Of a stretch of 64,000 bases of DNA, positions 24,701-36,282 are shown piece after piece; the stretch's first letter is position 1, and each line of letters opens with the position of its first letter. A program made the position numbers and the translations under genes. Source of the DNA: Acridotheres tristis. Taxonomy: Eukaryota > Chordata > Aves > Passeriformes > Sturnidae. The stretch lies in the NCBI GenBank assembly GCA_037013685.1, contig CM072886.1:61682933-61746932 (forward strand), written 5' to 3'. The notes beneath the pieces were generated by a model. The model did not search any database. It saw only the letters and a list, made by a program, of their open reading frames with translations, and was not told the DNA's origin.

Positions 24701-27700
24701 TCGTAAATGATTCAAAGCTCTAAGGAGGGTAACATCCTCTTTTTAAAACCTGCTGTCAAAACAGAAAGGAAATGTACAATGCAAACAAAAAACCAAGTTC
24801 TGTTTAGGTAACAATGACCTGTCTAAGTTGTCCACGGTGTGTGGTCCAGAGAGCCAAAGTAGCTTCTGTTTAATTTATAATATGTACGTGCTCTGCAGAG
24901 TGCATCAGGAAAAAGGAAAAGGAAAAAAAAAAAAAGAAAAAAACACCCTTCTGGAAGAGGGGGGATTAGAAGCAAACTGACAGACTGTTTATTACGCAGC
25001 ATATAACTTACCAAATGGCTTCATTTTTCTTAGTGGTCCAGACTTGTCACTTCCATTTGGCAAACTCCAACGCTGCAAATTCTGAAAGCAGCTATTATTG
25101 GCTTCTGCCCGAACTGTGCTCAGCTCATACAAATTTGGTGTCTGATCTTTTATATTGAGATTAATAAATATTTATTTAAGGAGACCAAATATCACCAGGC
25201 CTTTCCTACAAAATGTGAATTTGAATGCAGTGCAAGATTTTCAGGTAGGCATGTGATTGCTTAAATATGTGTAATTCAGCTTCACACATTTATACCTTTT
25301 TTTCCTGCCTCAGTACCTCTCTGTTCTGCAGTGCTATATGTAAAACGTGTAGCCAAACATATAAGCAGGGACTGTTATTAGATAATCATGTTAAGAATGT
25401 GCAAAACTGGGTGGTTTAACATGGAGGAGAACAGACAAAGTAACTCTTGTTCAGCATAGCATGTGCCTTTTTCTTAGGACTGTTAGTCCGGTATATTACA
25501 TGTAGTAAGAGTTTATATTGTAGTGTATGTGTGCAACTTGGACAATCCTGCTGAATCAGTCTGAAGAGCCTTCTTTTAATTCAAATTCATCCTCTTCTTT
25601 TGATTGTTTCTCAGCCATCACCTAGCACGGTGTCATCATTTTACCAAAAAGCCTGTGTACAAAAGACTTTCAGGGTGCTGTTGGAGGGGCATTGGTTTTT
25701 TTGGGGTTCTCTCATGCTCTGTCACTTCCTGTTCTCAGATTTAGGATTGGCTCCCATCATTTTATGTGTGCAGATGTGCCTGGGAAGTAACTGGGGTATT
25801 ACCTGGCTGCCATCTGTGCAGCCAAGCGCGGGGCTTTTTTTCCCAGGAGTAAGTATTTGGTGTGGCAGGCTGGGAAAATGTCCTGTGAGGGGCTTGCTGC
25901 CCTTGTGGCCAGTCAGTCCTGTCTCCTGCAGCCCACCCCAAGTGGCCTGTCCAGTCCTTCTCACCATAGATGTTACCACTGCTTAGTTTAGAAGAAGGAA
26001 GATATCCATGAAAGAAGTGTGTGTCAGCAGAGAAGCAGGGAAAAATGCTCTGGATCTTCAGAGGTCATTGAGTATCGAGCTGCATTTTGCTTACAGTTTT
26101 CTTCTGCCTACCAGGATGTTGCAATTAACCCTCTGCCCTTTGCCATTAACCTCCTAAGGCCATTCCACCTCATTCCCAGCCATCTTTTGGTGCCTGTTCA
26201 TTGAGTACTGGGCAAATGCAGTGTTGGAGATACTGTTCCTGGAAAGACAGTGTGCCTCATTCTCTCTGTAGAGCACCTCAGGTTGGAGCTTGGGAGCGAA
26301 GGCTGGGAAGGGAGCACATGCACCATCCAGGAGGTGTTACACTTTGTCTCGATGGAGGTTTCAGCAGGTGGTGAATCACATCATTGCCTAATACCTTAAA
26401 GCTGAAATTTTCTGCTGCCAGTTTTCAGGCATCCATTAGCCTGGCTGATTGATTCATCTGTCCTGTAGAATGGTTGGAGCCATTTATATGATTCTTCCCT
26501 ATGTTACTATCAGAATTAGCAGGGAGATTCAGAGTGTACTGAGCAAATTAGTAATTTCCCATTCTTTTTTTGTTTCTTGCTTTTAAGATACCTGTCCCAT
26601 TGCCTGATAAGGGAATTTATCTGTAACACCAGTTCTCTCTGTATTCATAGTTCTCCTCTGTGGTTATCCCCCGTTGCTTGTGAATTTTCAAAGATTTTCC
26701 TTTGAAGTTCAAGAAAGCTTTTATTTTAAAAATGCTCTGAAGAGCTCAGAAAGGCTGAACCTTATGGTCCACATTCATAGGCTATTAAAACTTGTCCCTT
26801 ATACCTTATGTAGGAAGATTTTATTTTGATCTTCTGCACACCATTCTCCCCTGTACCTGATGATAAGGGAGTCATATTTGGCTTTTTCCTTTAGTTTTTC
26901 CCAGGGGAAAAACAAGCTAATGAACAACAACAAAGAAGTCCCCCAAAACATCAAGAGAAACAGATTTTTCATTAGTTTTGCTTCAGAAAATTGTGGTAGG
27001 AGCCTAAATGTGTATTGAAACCTCTGAAACATTTTACAATAGTGGAAGGGATGTGGAACCTTCAGTGAAGGCATTCGTACTCCTACGCCTTCATCAGTCA
27101 CCAGTGAAGGGGGAAAAAGAAGCACACAGCTGTAGATTAAACTCCTCTCTCCTAGTTCCTGCAGCTTTAGTCCCCCAGGATAGGCTGCTGTTCTGCACTC
27201 TGTAATCACCAGGAGACTTTTAGGGAGAACGCGACCTCACATTTTGTGGGTACTTAAAACACAAATCCACCCTCCACATTTTCTTGACAAGGTTTCTTTG
27301 TGTATTGGAGAGAAACAAAGGGCATAATTTAATTTTTCTGTAGATGCTGCCAATTTTCTTTTTCTATACATGCTACCTTAAAGGCAGATTTAGAGGGAAG
27401 GCATTTTGGCATCAGTCGATGTGAGTCAGCGAACCTTTCCATCGATTTACAAGTTCTGACAAAACCTGCTTTTCAGACGCTGCTTTTGATGCACACCAGG
27501 GCTCTGGTAAAGTGGATTTCTTTCTGTCTGGCCATCTCTGTCATTAGAAGAACCTGTTGGGAGAAAGACGTTTTTCTGTTGCTTCAGGACAAAATGCAAA
27601 ACTGGCTTCTTTAATTTGTCCCTGTAGATAACGTGGAAGTTCAAACTGACCCAGAACATTTCTTCCATTTTTATTTCTTCTGTTCTGGGTGAACACTGTG

Positions 27701-30700
27701 TCTTTGCAGAGCAGAATTTACATAATCTGGATATTAGGACAGATGTCAATTTTTTTAGAATGTAACTTTAAAGAACAGGAATAACAGAATGTTCTTTCCT
27801 CTGTTTCAGAGCTAAAAATATTTATTGCATCTTGGGGGTTCTTTTTTTTTTTAATTTTTAAATAAAATCAGAATATTTAATCTTTTGGTTGGCAGTGCTC
27901 CTGGCATTATTGGAGACAATTTGATCAAATGCATGTTCAGTCTAGGTCAGAAAAGAGTTTGGTGTAGCATAACAGCTGTTACCTGCCATTTATTCACTCA
28001 ATATAGGAGATTGATGTGCTTTATTGGGCCAGCACAGCTCTCGATTGCAATGTCCCTTAAGTTACTTTCCACAGAATTTGATTTAAAATATGCATAACTA
28101 ATAAAAGAGCTCTTGGAACAGGGTATGTATTTAAAACCCCATAATAATTTATGTTTCTGGTGGAATGAAAGCACCTGGCTCGTTTATTATGACCCATTAC
28201 TGGCTGCTCCTGTTAGAGACATTCACCCAGCAGTGGGTAGGATGTGCAAGACCAGGGAAGCAACTATGGGAGGAGTGGAAAAAGTTTTAAATTCTGTCCT
28301 CTGAGTCCTGATTTCTTTTACTAATGCTTGTTGCAAAGGGAGGCTCCAGTGTGATTACAGAGGATTTGATTCTGTAGAAGTATTTTTATGAGTTTCTGTA
28401 TGATTTTGAATTTCTGTTAACTAACGTGCTGTGTATTCCTTTTAAAATCCCTTTGCACTGGAAACACCCATGTTTTGCAACAATTCAGAAACAAATATCC
28501 CTGCTCTTGCACTTCTGTGTCTAGGCAGTAATCCTTAGGGGCCAGTGGCTTTTCCACTGCTGTAGCTGGGGGCAGCACTGATGTAGCTAAGCTTGGTACG
28601 GAGCTCCAGAGCTTTGGAGCAGATGTGTTGGCCGTTGCTTGGTTATCTGGCTGCCCAGCCATCCCACTCTTAATTCTACCACTCAAGCTGGAAAATACTT
28701 CTCTTTTGGGATAACAACATCTCTGGCCATAATAGCAACTTACGCCCCTGCCTTTGGCATTTGCTCTCCGTGCAGGTCTGGTGCCTGGGGTGGCAGTAAC
28801 TGTCCTGGGCAAGGCTGCTCTGCAGTTCTGGTGTCAGTGAAAAGTCGTAGGTCACACATGCAGGGTGGATGCAGGGCATGGAAGTGGTGGCAGGCAGAGC
28901 AGGAGTGCATATTGTCATGGAGAGTGCTATGGACCTCTTCACACTGGTTTCTTTTTGCTGCGTTGTGAATTAGAGGCAGGGGGAAACAAGGGTAGCAATT
29001 CTCATACCAAGCTGGTGTCATGATCATCCCAAGACAGAGCTGTGCTTTCATTTGCTTTTAGGAAGCCTGGGCCATTGCTGGTGCAGGTGGATTTGAGGAA
29101 GAAGTGTATGGGTTTGGGAGCTGGATTTGGCTTAGTCTCAATCTTAAAACTTTCTCTTTTAAATTTAAAATACTGACTCTCAATAATCACCCTTTTAGGC
29201 TTGTTTTCTCGAACTAATGGGAAGAATAAGTTGTTAAAGCAAATTTAAAAGGAGACCAGGACCATGCACATTAGCCAGACACTGTGCTTCTTTCTCTCTT
29301 GACCTTAAAAGCAGTGCTTTCCTTTCCCATGGTAGAGCTGGATTTGTAGCAGTTGGCTCCAAGTTTCTATTGTATGCCTTTTAATTTTTAAGCAATTTGT
29401 TTTCACCACAAGTCTGTTTCTGGAGCAGCTTGCATGGCAGAGTGGGAGACTTTTTTTATGGAAAGGTATGAGCTGTCATTCCTTTCTACATGCTGTGAGG
29501 TATGGAAATATAATTATTGGTGTTTACACAGGAGGAAGTGGAAGCACAGAGCTGTTCTGTGTGAGGCTGGCCAGGAGAGCCAGGGCAGGCTCGGATGAGA
29601 AACACCAGCACCCGGTGCCCCTCTCAGCCCCTTGGGAATGGCTTGGCATGCCATGCTGGGCTGGCTGCCTTGGTGGGGAAACAGAGGCAGAGGGAATACA
29701 AAGGTGACTGGGACAGATAGCACATTTGATCAGAAATTACTATTGTTCAGAAACAGTGGCATCGTTAATTTAATGCATTATTTCAGTTCAGTCTGGGTCC
29801 TGTTTTCTTTTTGCAAAGGCGCTCCAGAGGAAGTTTTTAGATGTGTGAGATTGCATCGTTGCTGCTTCAAACCAAATTTACCCGAACACAAAGGCACCAC
29901 CCCTGTTTTAAAAATCTGTGTACACAGGGTTTTTCACATTCAAACAGTTACTAACTTTAATGCTGAGAAACCTCAGCCTGAAAGGAAACCTTTTTATAGT
30001 CACCATGTGAAGGAATATAAATAGATCTGTAGATTGAAGGGCTCTTTCATCCCCTGTCTGGAGCAGCCAGGACAGCGGCTGCTTGTGCTGTGGAGCTGGT
30101 GGGTTTTCAGATTCCTTGGGATCTGCAGAATCCAATTAAGGGAAAAGTAGTTGGTTCTTTAAAATACAAAGCAATATATAAGTTTTCGGATGCCTGCTTC
30201 CTTCTTCTCCAACACTTTTTTTTGGGTGTGTTTAATGGACAAGTCCCACACTTTCAACAAATTCATCGCCATTGTCCTTTTTTTGTTTTGCCTTTTTTTA
30301 AATTGGAAACTGTGACTCATAAAATATTTTAATCCCTGTTATTGAGCATCATTAAAATGAAGATTGTTCCCCAACAGTGTGTTTTTGATTTAAGAACTCT
30401 TCATACTGTGAGTGCTCTCTGCATTAAAGAATGACATATAATAAGTTGATGAAATTAGAAGTTTTATAAGACACTGTAATTATAACTTTTTCTTATGTAA
30501 AGTAAAATACTTTGTGATTTTTAATTCTCTTTGCTTTTATACACTCAGGCACATCTTCACAATATATGAAGCAAATTAAACTATTAGTTAAGGTGGAAAA
30601 GGAGAAAAACAAATTACACGTTCAAAAAGTAAGATTGTCTTTTGAAAAGTGTCCAATGCTTACAAGCAGATATGACTTAGGATGAGGAAAATGTATTTCT

Positions 30701-31100
30701 GGAGGTCCATGGGAGTGCTGCTTAGCCCCTCTACCTAATGTATTCTGGTTAAAAGGGGAGAGATGAGCATCCAGCTCTTATATATGTTCAGTATGTGTGG
30801 TGCAGGGATCATGGGCTAGAAGGGGGTCAGTGGCTTTGGGCTTTGGTGCCATGTCCCAGCCTTTGGCCAGAAGCCTGCATTGGGCTGGCCCTGCCTTTAG
30901 GCACAGGTTTGTGCCCTCAATCTAGGGATACTCTGCTTTGCTGTGAGAGGAGCATGGTGTGTACATGGCTTTTTAACACCTGCATGCTGTATTTTGGGAA
31001 ATTTTTTTCACTGTTTCTTCCAGGGGACTACTTAGCATGTGCATTTCATCCTTCCTTCCCTTATGAGTCATGTCGATTAACAGTGGCAGGCATAATAGCA
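24701..31100. other. Non-coding DNA, nothing distinctive
   Basis: This part holds an A-rich tract (24908-24942, including A13 at 24923-24935) and short T runs. It has no frame above about 131 codons and no recognisable domain, repeat family or RNA gene. I see nothing to annotate beyond low-complexity sequence. Confidence 0.65.
24908..24942. repeat. A-rich low-complexity tract
   Basis: GGAAAA-type units grade into A13 (24923-24935) and then A7. This is the longest A run I noticed on the + strand, against five T runs of 13 to 27 bases. Confidence 0.75.
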
Positions 31101-32098
31101 GCCCTAAATTTTTAAATACAAGTTGTGAAAAAAAGAAAACAAAAAAGAACCACAAAAAAGGGGAGGGGGAAAGAAGGTGCAAATAAAGCAGATGCTTGCA
31201 ACATCCTGTGCTTTTACCCAACACTTAATTTTTAAAGGGTTTTTTCCTTACCCATAAATGCCTCTTCCCTTAAAGAGAACTACTTTAGAAGCTGCACACT
31301 CACAAGTACCGGACACATCACTGGGAAATGAAGATAGACCATAAAATGCATAACAGCATAAGTCCTTCAAGTTAGTAATTAAAAAATGCCAGGCAATTTT
31401 CTTTTTTACGTTTTCATGCGCTACCATTTTGCGTGCAGCAAGGTTAAGATGGAGAAATTTTTCTTAATTTCTTTTAAAATTGTCTACGTGGGACTCCTTG
31501 GCTCACCATGGCTATAAACTCATAAAGGATAGAGGTTTCATTTAGAAACCATCCAATTTAAAAGGGAACTGGGCGGGAGGTAGGAAACAATGCCGAGTGG
31601 GATGCCTAAATTGCTCAGGATGTTGTAAATAGAGCTGCTGCCTTTTGATCTTGTGAAGGGCCGCAGAGATGCCTTTGCTTTGACCAAAGGATGTTGGAAG
31701 CAAGTGGCAAGAAATCACCCACCTTCCATCCTGTTTTCCACGGCTGTTACTTGGCTTAGGGCTGGTGTTATTAAGGAGGTGTAAGGAAGCAGCTCAGACA
31801 AGGCTTCCCTTTAGGGCCTTGTCGCCACTGGAGAATTAGAGAGCGTGTTTGTTTCTGGTCTGTTCAGATGTTTTATGGCAGCCCATTGTTGCTCGCTGCC
31901 TGCTCAGGCTGGCTACTGGCTCTCATTAGGTGTAACATCAGGCTGCTGCTTAGGAAGGAAAAAAGAGATGAAAGCTCCTGCATAACTGGAGAGCTTGAAT
32001 GAAAAGTTAATATTGAGAGATTGCCTGTATGTTGTAAAGAGAAGAAAGTAACTTGCATGTGAAGACCTTGTGTAGCTGAAGTGGGGAACACCTATGTG

Positions 32099-32131
32099 TG
32101 TATATATTTAAATATATACATATATATATAA
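32099..32131. repeat. 22-bp perfect palindrome next to a TA repeat
   Basis: Positions 32099-32120 read the same on both strands: TGTATATATTT followed by its reverse complement, centred between 32109 and 32110. A short (TA)n tract continues to 32131. AT-rich perfect palindromes can extrude as cruciforms and are often unstable. The symmetry is exact over 11 bp per arm with no spacer. Confidence 0.85.
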
Positions 32132-32444
32132 ATGCATGAACGGATTTTTTTTTTAAGAAATACTTTCAATTTCCTTTTTTATTTTTTTAATAAGGATTTA
32201 GATGGAGGCAATGTTTCAAAAATGTAAATTGGCTGAGGCCTGAGACACAGAGGCATCTCTGACTTTTGATGAAATTTCGTGGTGAACAAAGAGCACCCTG
32301 TGTCACCATGCTGCTGCCTGCTGTGCACAAGGGAGGCAGAAGTGGCATTCTAATGCCACCCATACATACAGCCTTGCCTTGTGTGGAAACTGTGGCTTCG
32401 CCACTCCTTGCATCTTCAGCCTCCTGTGCCACTGGAGGAGGCTA

Positions 32445-32480
32445 AATAATCAACAAACAATCAATAATCAGTAAACAAAA
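32445..32480. repeat. 18-bp tandem duplication with forkhead-like motif
   Basis: Two adjacent 18-bp units (32445-32462 and 32463-32480) match at 14 of 18 positions. Both start AATAATCA and contain the word AAACAA. The second unit contains GTAAACA, the FOX-family core. The homeodomain-like AATAATCA also repeats. Duplicated binding words are common in enhancers, but binding is inferred from motif only. Confidence 0.6.
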
Positions 32481-34206
32481 GGGCCTTTGCTGCTGGATGG
32501 TTACCTTGTCTTATGTCACAGCAGTTTGAAACCACAGCCTGTGTGTCCTCTGAGGAGCAAAGGCAGCCAATTTTGCTTGAACCACCATCAGCGGGGGACA
32601 AGTGGGTTCTCAAAATGCAGTGCTGCAATTGTTCAAAGATGCTTTGAATTCTCATAAATTAGAATTGCAGTCTCTTGCCTTATACAGCACAATGTCAGCA
32701 CTGGTGGTTGGACAATTAGTTGTTTGGATGTTTTTTATATACAAGACATTTCCTGCATTATTTAGTCAACTGGATATGGGGGAATTAGTTTATGAAAAAC
32801 TATCTCTTCCTGTAGAGATAATATCATGTCTTTACAGCAAACATAGTAAACTGATTTCTTAAACATTCCTGGCTATTTACAGAAGCAATCTTTTCAAATA
32901 TCAGGCTGTAAACTAGAAGACCTGCTGCTAACCTGCACTAAATTCCAGTGAAGTTGGGAGCAGAAAATATTTCCAAGAATTTACTAGAAAGATACATATT
33001 GGATCAGAATAATCACATTCTAATAATAATAATGTTTTTTGCAGTCTACTGCATTTTAACTTATCTGGGGTCCATTATGGTGCGGTTCATAAACAAGATG
33101 AAACTATGTGGCTAATAACATGAAATGTTTCCTACTTTGATCTAATCAGAAGCCTGTCTCGAACTGATGGTTTAGATCTTCATCAGAGGAGAGGAGAATG
33201 TCGGAAATAAGTCCTTTGGAGTGTTTCTCTCTTGGCAATTAGCCACAGGAGCTCCATTATTACTTTTTTGCCTGGATCAAATGAGGTCAATTGCCTGAGC
33301 TTCCTGCATGAGATCTTCCTTGCAGCAGCAGATGGTAATTGTGAACATCTCCATCCTGCAGGTCGGTGTCCTGACAGCAGCCATGGGATGCAGTCTAGAA
33401 CATTGGAGGGAGGGGTAGGAAAAGTAGACAAAAAATGACTCTGGGGCCTCTGAGGAAAACAGCAGTTTGACCTTTATTGCTCTGCTTTAAAATAAATATA
33501 AATACCTTTCAGAAAGCGGTGATGATGGTGGTGAAAGAACAAGACTTGCATGAGGCCCGGGAGGCCTGCCCACTTTAGGATTAAGATCACAGTAACAACC
33601 ACCTGAAATTCAACTTAATTTTTGCTGCGCCGTTTTAAAGAAAAGAAAACTGCTTCAATGTTGATTAAAAAATGAATGCATTAAAAGCAGTGCCTCCATG
33701 CCTGTATGCAAATATACAAATAGAAGGCTTTTTTCTTCTTCCTCACAATGAATTTCCACTATGTTTATGAATCAAAAAGAGATTAGTTAGGTTTGTAGTC
33801 TTAATGGTAAATTTGTGGCTAGAATATTACCTTGAAGCGTCTGTAGGAGTTCCTATAGCATGAGACAGTGTCCTGATGAGGGATCCTGATCAGATGAATG
33901 AGCCACTGTCATCTTTGGCAAATGTATTTGTTCAGTTTTAGTAGTGGTGTAATCCATTGACTTTCATCTGTCTAGAATAAACAGCAGAAATGAGAAAATT
34001 GTATGTTTGATAATGAACTATTGATGGAGCAGCTTTAACCCTGTGACCTATCATGCAGTTTCTGCTATGCAGTGTAATTAAGTTGCCTTGTCAAGTGAGG
34101 AAATAGTCTTATTTTAAAATAATACTCAAATATGCAAATACTTTCTGTTATAGTAAACAGTGAATTTCATGAGTATGTCCACAAAGAATTTGATTGGTTG
34201 AGGTTT

Positions 34207-34215
34207 GGGGGGGGG
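34207..34215. repeat. G9 homopolymer
   Basis: Nine consecutive G bases are followed by CGTATTTTT. The length is likely to vary between individuals or reads. Confidence 0.85.
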
Positions 34216-34900
34216 CGTATTTTTGTAGAAGATCCTGATTGAAACTTGAGTGAGTCCATCCGTTGAGTCATTCCCTCCCAAATTTGAGTGCATTTAATGA
34301 CAAGAGTGAGTTGAGCGTTTTAGCTTTAAAAGCCAGAGTTTTTAAGTTGTGTGGTTCTTTCTGGAGCTGGGACGGAGTTCTCACCCCTGTCACTGTCTTC
34401 TCTAAACGCATTTGGAGATAGGCATTTGGATTTGGACTCCAGCATATCCTCTAAGTTGGTACGTTACTGTCCAGTTAGATTGCATGAATGGTTTTATTGG
34501 TCTTTATTCTTTCTCTTCCCAAAGAAAGATGTGCCCTGCTGCAGTGGCTCGGGAGAGGATCCTGGAGTTTCTCTTAAATGTCACAGATGTGCCCTGGGAT
34601 GCAGGAGAGGATAGCAAAGAAGCAGCTAGGGTGTAACTGAGAGAATTCCTCAGACCTTGCACCTTTGTACACCCTAACAAGGTTTTTCTGGGCAGAGGCA
34701 AAATCGCTTAGAGGGAATACAGTTTCAACTATTTGCATGGTATTTGTGTGGATGTTTTTAGAATCTTTTGGATCCCAAAACTGTTCACGTGTATGAGGAA
34801 ATCAGATTTCATTTTGAAAACAGTGTTACCTGATCTTGTGGTTGTAGAGGGAAGTTTGGAAAATGTCAGGTCTGGCTGAACAAAAAAGATGGAGGAAAAA

Positions 34901-34926
34901 AACACACATACACACACAGACACACA
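34901..34926. repeat. Imperfect (CA)n microsatellite
   Basis: CA units are interrupted by TA and GA (CACACATACACACACAGACACACAG). Ordinary dinucleotide repeat. Confidence 0.8.
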
Positions 34927-35649
34927 GAGCAGAGCCCAGAATATTTTCAGTTTTTTGGTCTGTGTGAAATCTGGAGATACAATATTAGTTTGTGAACCTT
35001 CTGCATAGTTAAGGAATCCTTTTGAACAGGCAAACTGGTGTAATGAAATAACATTGAAAAAGAAAGGCGGAGGAATCCACCAGAGAAGAGAAATGTACAA
35101 TAATATCTCAGTGAGGCAATAAAATGACTTCAGTCTTTCGGTACACTGATGCTGGTGGCTAAAGATAATCTACCACTTGTTGCTGAGGAGTGTGGTTTTC
35201 TGATGAGCTGATTTTAAGAAATGAGGATATGAAATACTTAGAGGATATTGTCTTCTGTCTCTGAAAGGAAAGATACCATCTCACTCATATAGGCTGGTTG
35301 AAATTTTAATTAAACTCGAGCCAAAAAGCATTGCTGAATAGACGAAAGCAAATTCATTTAGAGACTGAGGGTGAGGGATTTCTATGTGAGAAAGATAAGG
35401 AAACATTATTTAATATGTTTATGCCATGTCGGTAGTCGAAACATCTCCATGCCAAAATCTGTCAGTAAAAACTGGGTTTCAGTTGGGATGTCCTTGTCAG
35501 GGATGTAGGATGCCAAAGTTGGAAGGCAGGGACAGAACACGGTCGCCACGGGAAGGAGAATACTCCTTCTGAAGGGGAGAAGAGTAATTCTCTCTCCTCC
35601 TGACATGCCTTGTTTTCCTCCTGCTCCTTCAGCTGAATGAGTTGGCAGA

Positions 35650-35836
35650 CGCGTACAAGCAAATGCTCCTTAATTTTGTTTTGGTAATCCCTCCTCCCCA
35701 CCCACGGCTTTCCGTCATAGCTGGCTCCAGCCTCTGATGGATAGTGCACGGCAGGCTCTGGGAGGGCAGCGCAGCGGCTGGCGCTGGCCGGGCTCAGCGG
35801 AGCGCAGGATGGAGCGTGGTGGCTGCAGGAGCAGCG
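35650..35836 (+). promoter_or_regulatory. Small CpG-dense patch, possible promoter or first exon
   Basis: I count 11 CpGs between 35704 and 35836 plus an ACGCGT site at about 35650, far above the surrounding DNA. Locally the sequence is GC-rich (GCGCAGCGG, GGCGCTGGCCGGG). An ATG at 35809-35811 has A at -3 and G at +4, a strong vertebrate start context. A GT that could be a splice donor follows at 35837-35838 (GCG then GTAAAT, weak at +5). The patch is much shorter than a standard CpG island. It could be a minor promoter, an enhancer or a GC-rich exon. The minus strand is also open here (35914 to 35462). Confidence 0.25.
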
Positions 35837-36267
35837 GTAAATGACAGCATGCCTGCTCCAGTACAAAGAACAGCGTTTAGGCATGGCTGCGATGATGTGT
35901 TGAAGTAAACTCTGTTATGATTATGCAGCTACATTCTTGGCAGGCTTACCGTAAACCATAGTGTGCTTTTTGGTGTGTACGTGGCTTTTTTTTTTCCTTT
36001 CGTATGGGTAAGCAGATTAGTAAATGTCTGCCTTTCATGAGCCTAGGCTTTCATCCTTAATGCTGGGGTTAAACTGCATTCAAGCTGTCTATAGCCTGTG
36101 AAGGTCACACTACCATTTTGATTTTTCTCCCCATGTTACGAGCTTCCTGCAGGAGTGGGTGTGGAAGGGTCACGCAGCCCTGATGCAAAGGCTGAGCCTG
36201 ACCCCACTCCTGCTCTGCTCGAGGGATGCCCTTCTAAGCAGTTTTTCAGAATGAGCAGGTTTGATTG

Positions 36268-36282
36268 TTTTTTTTTTTTTTT
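36268..36282 (+). repeat. Poly-T run, 15 bases
   Basis: A simple homopolymer followed by CCTCAAAACC. No AATAAA lies suitably placed on the minus strand, so a retrocopied tail is not supported. Confidence 0.8.

Larger units (their letters stand above)
31101..34800. other. Non-coding DNA with regulatory-like motif clusters
   Basis: No gene is seen. The stretch holds a 22-bp palindrome (32099-32120), a duplicated forkhead-like element (32445-32480), a G9 run (34207-34215) and three perfect octamer motifs (33706-33713, 34132-34139, 34731-34738). The segments about 31.68-31.96 kb and 33.22-33.40 kb are free of simple repeats and mix TAAT, CAAT-like and E-box-like words, the look of conserved non-coding elements. 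Only a cross-species alignment could confirm that. Confidence 0.5.
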
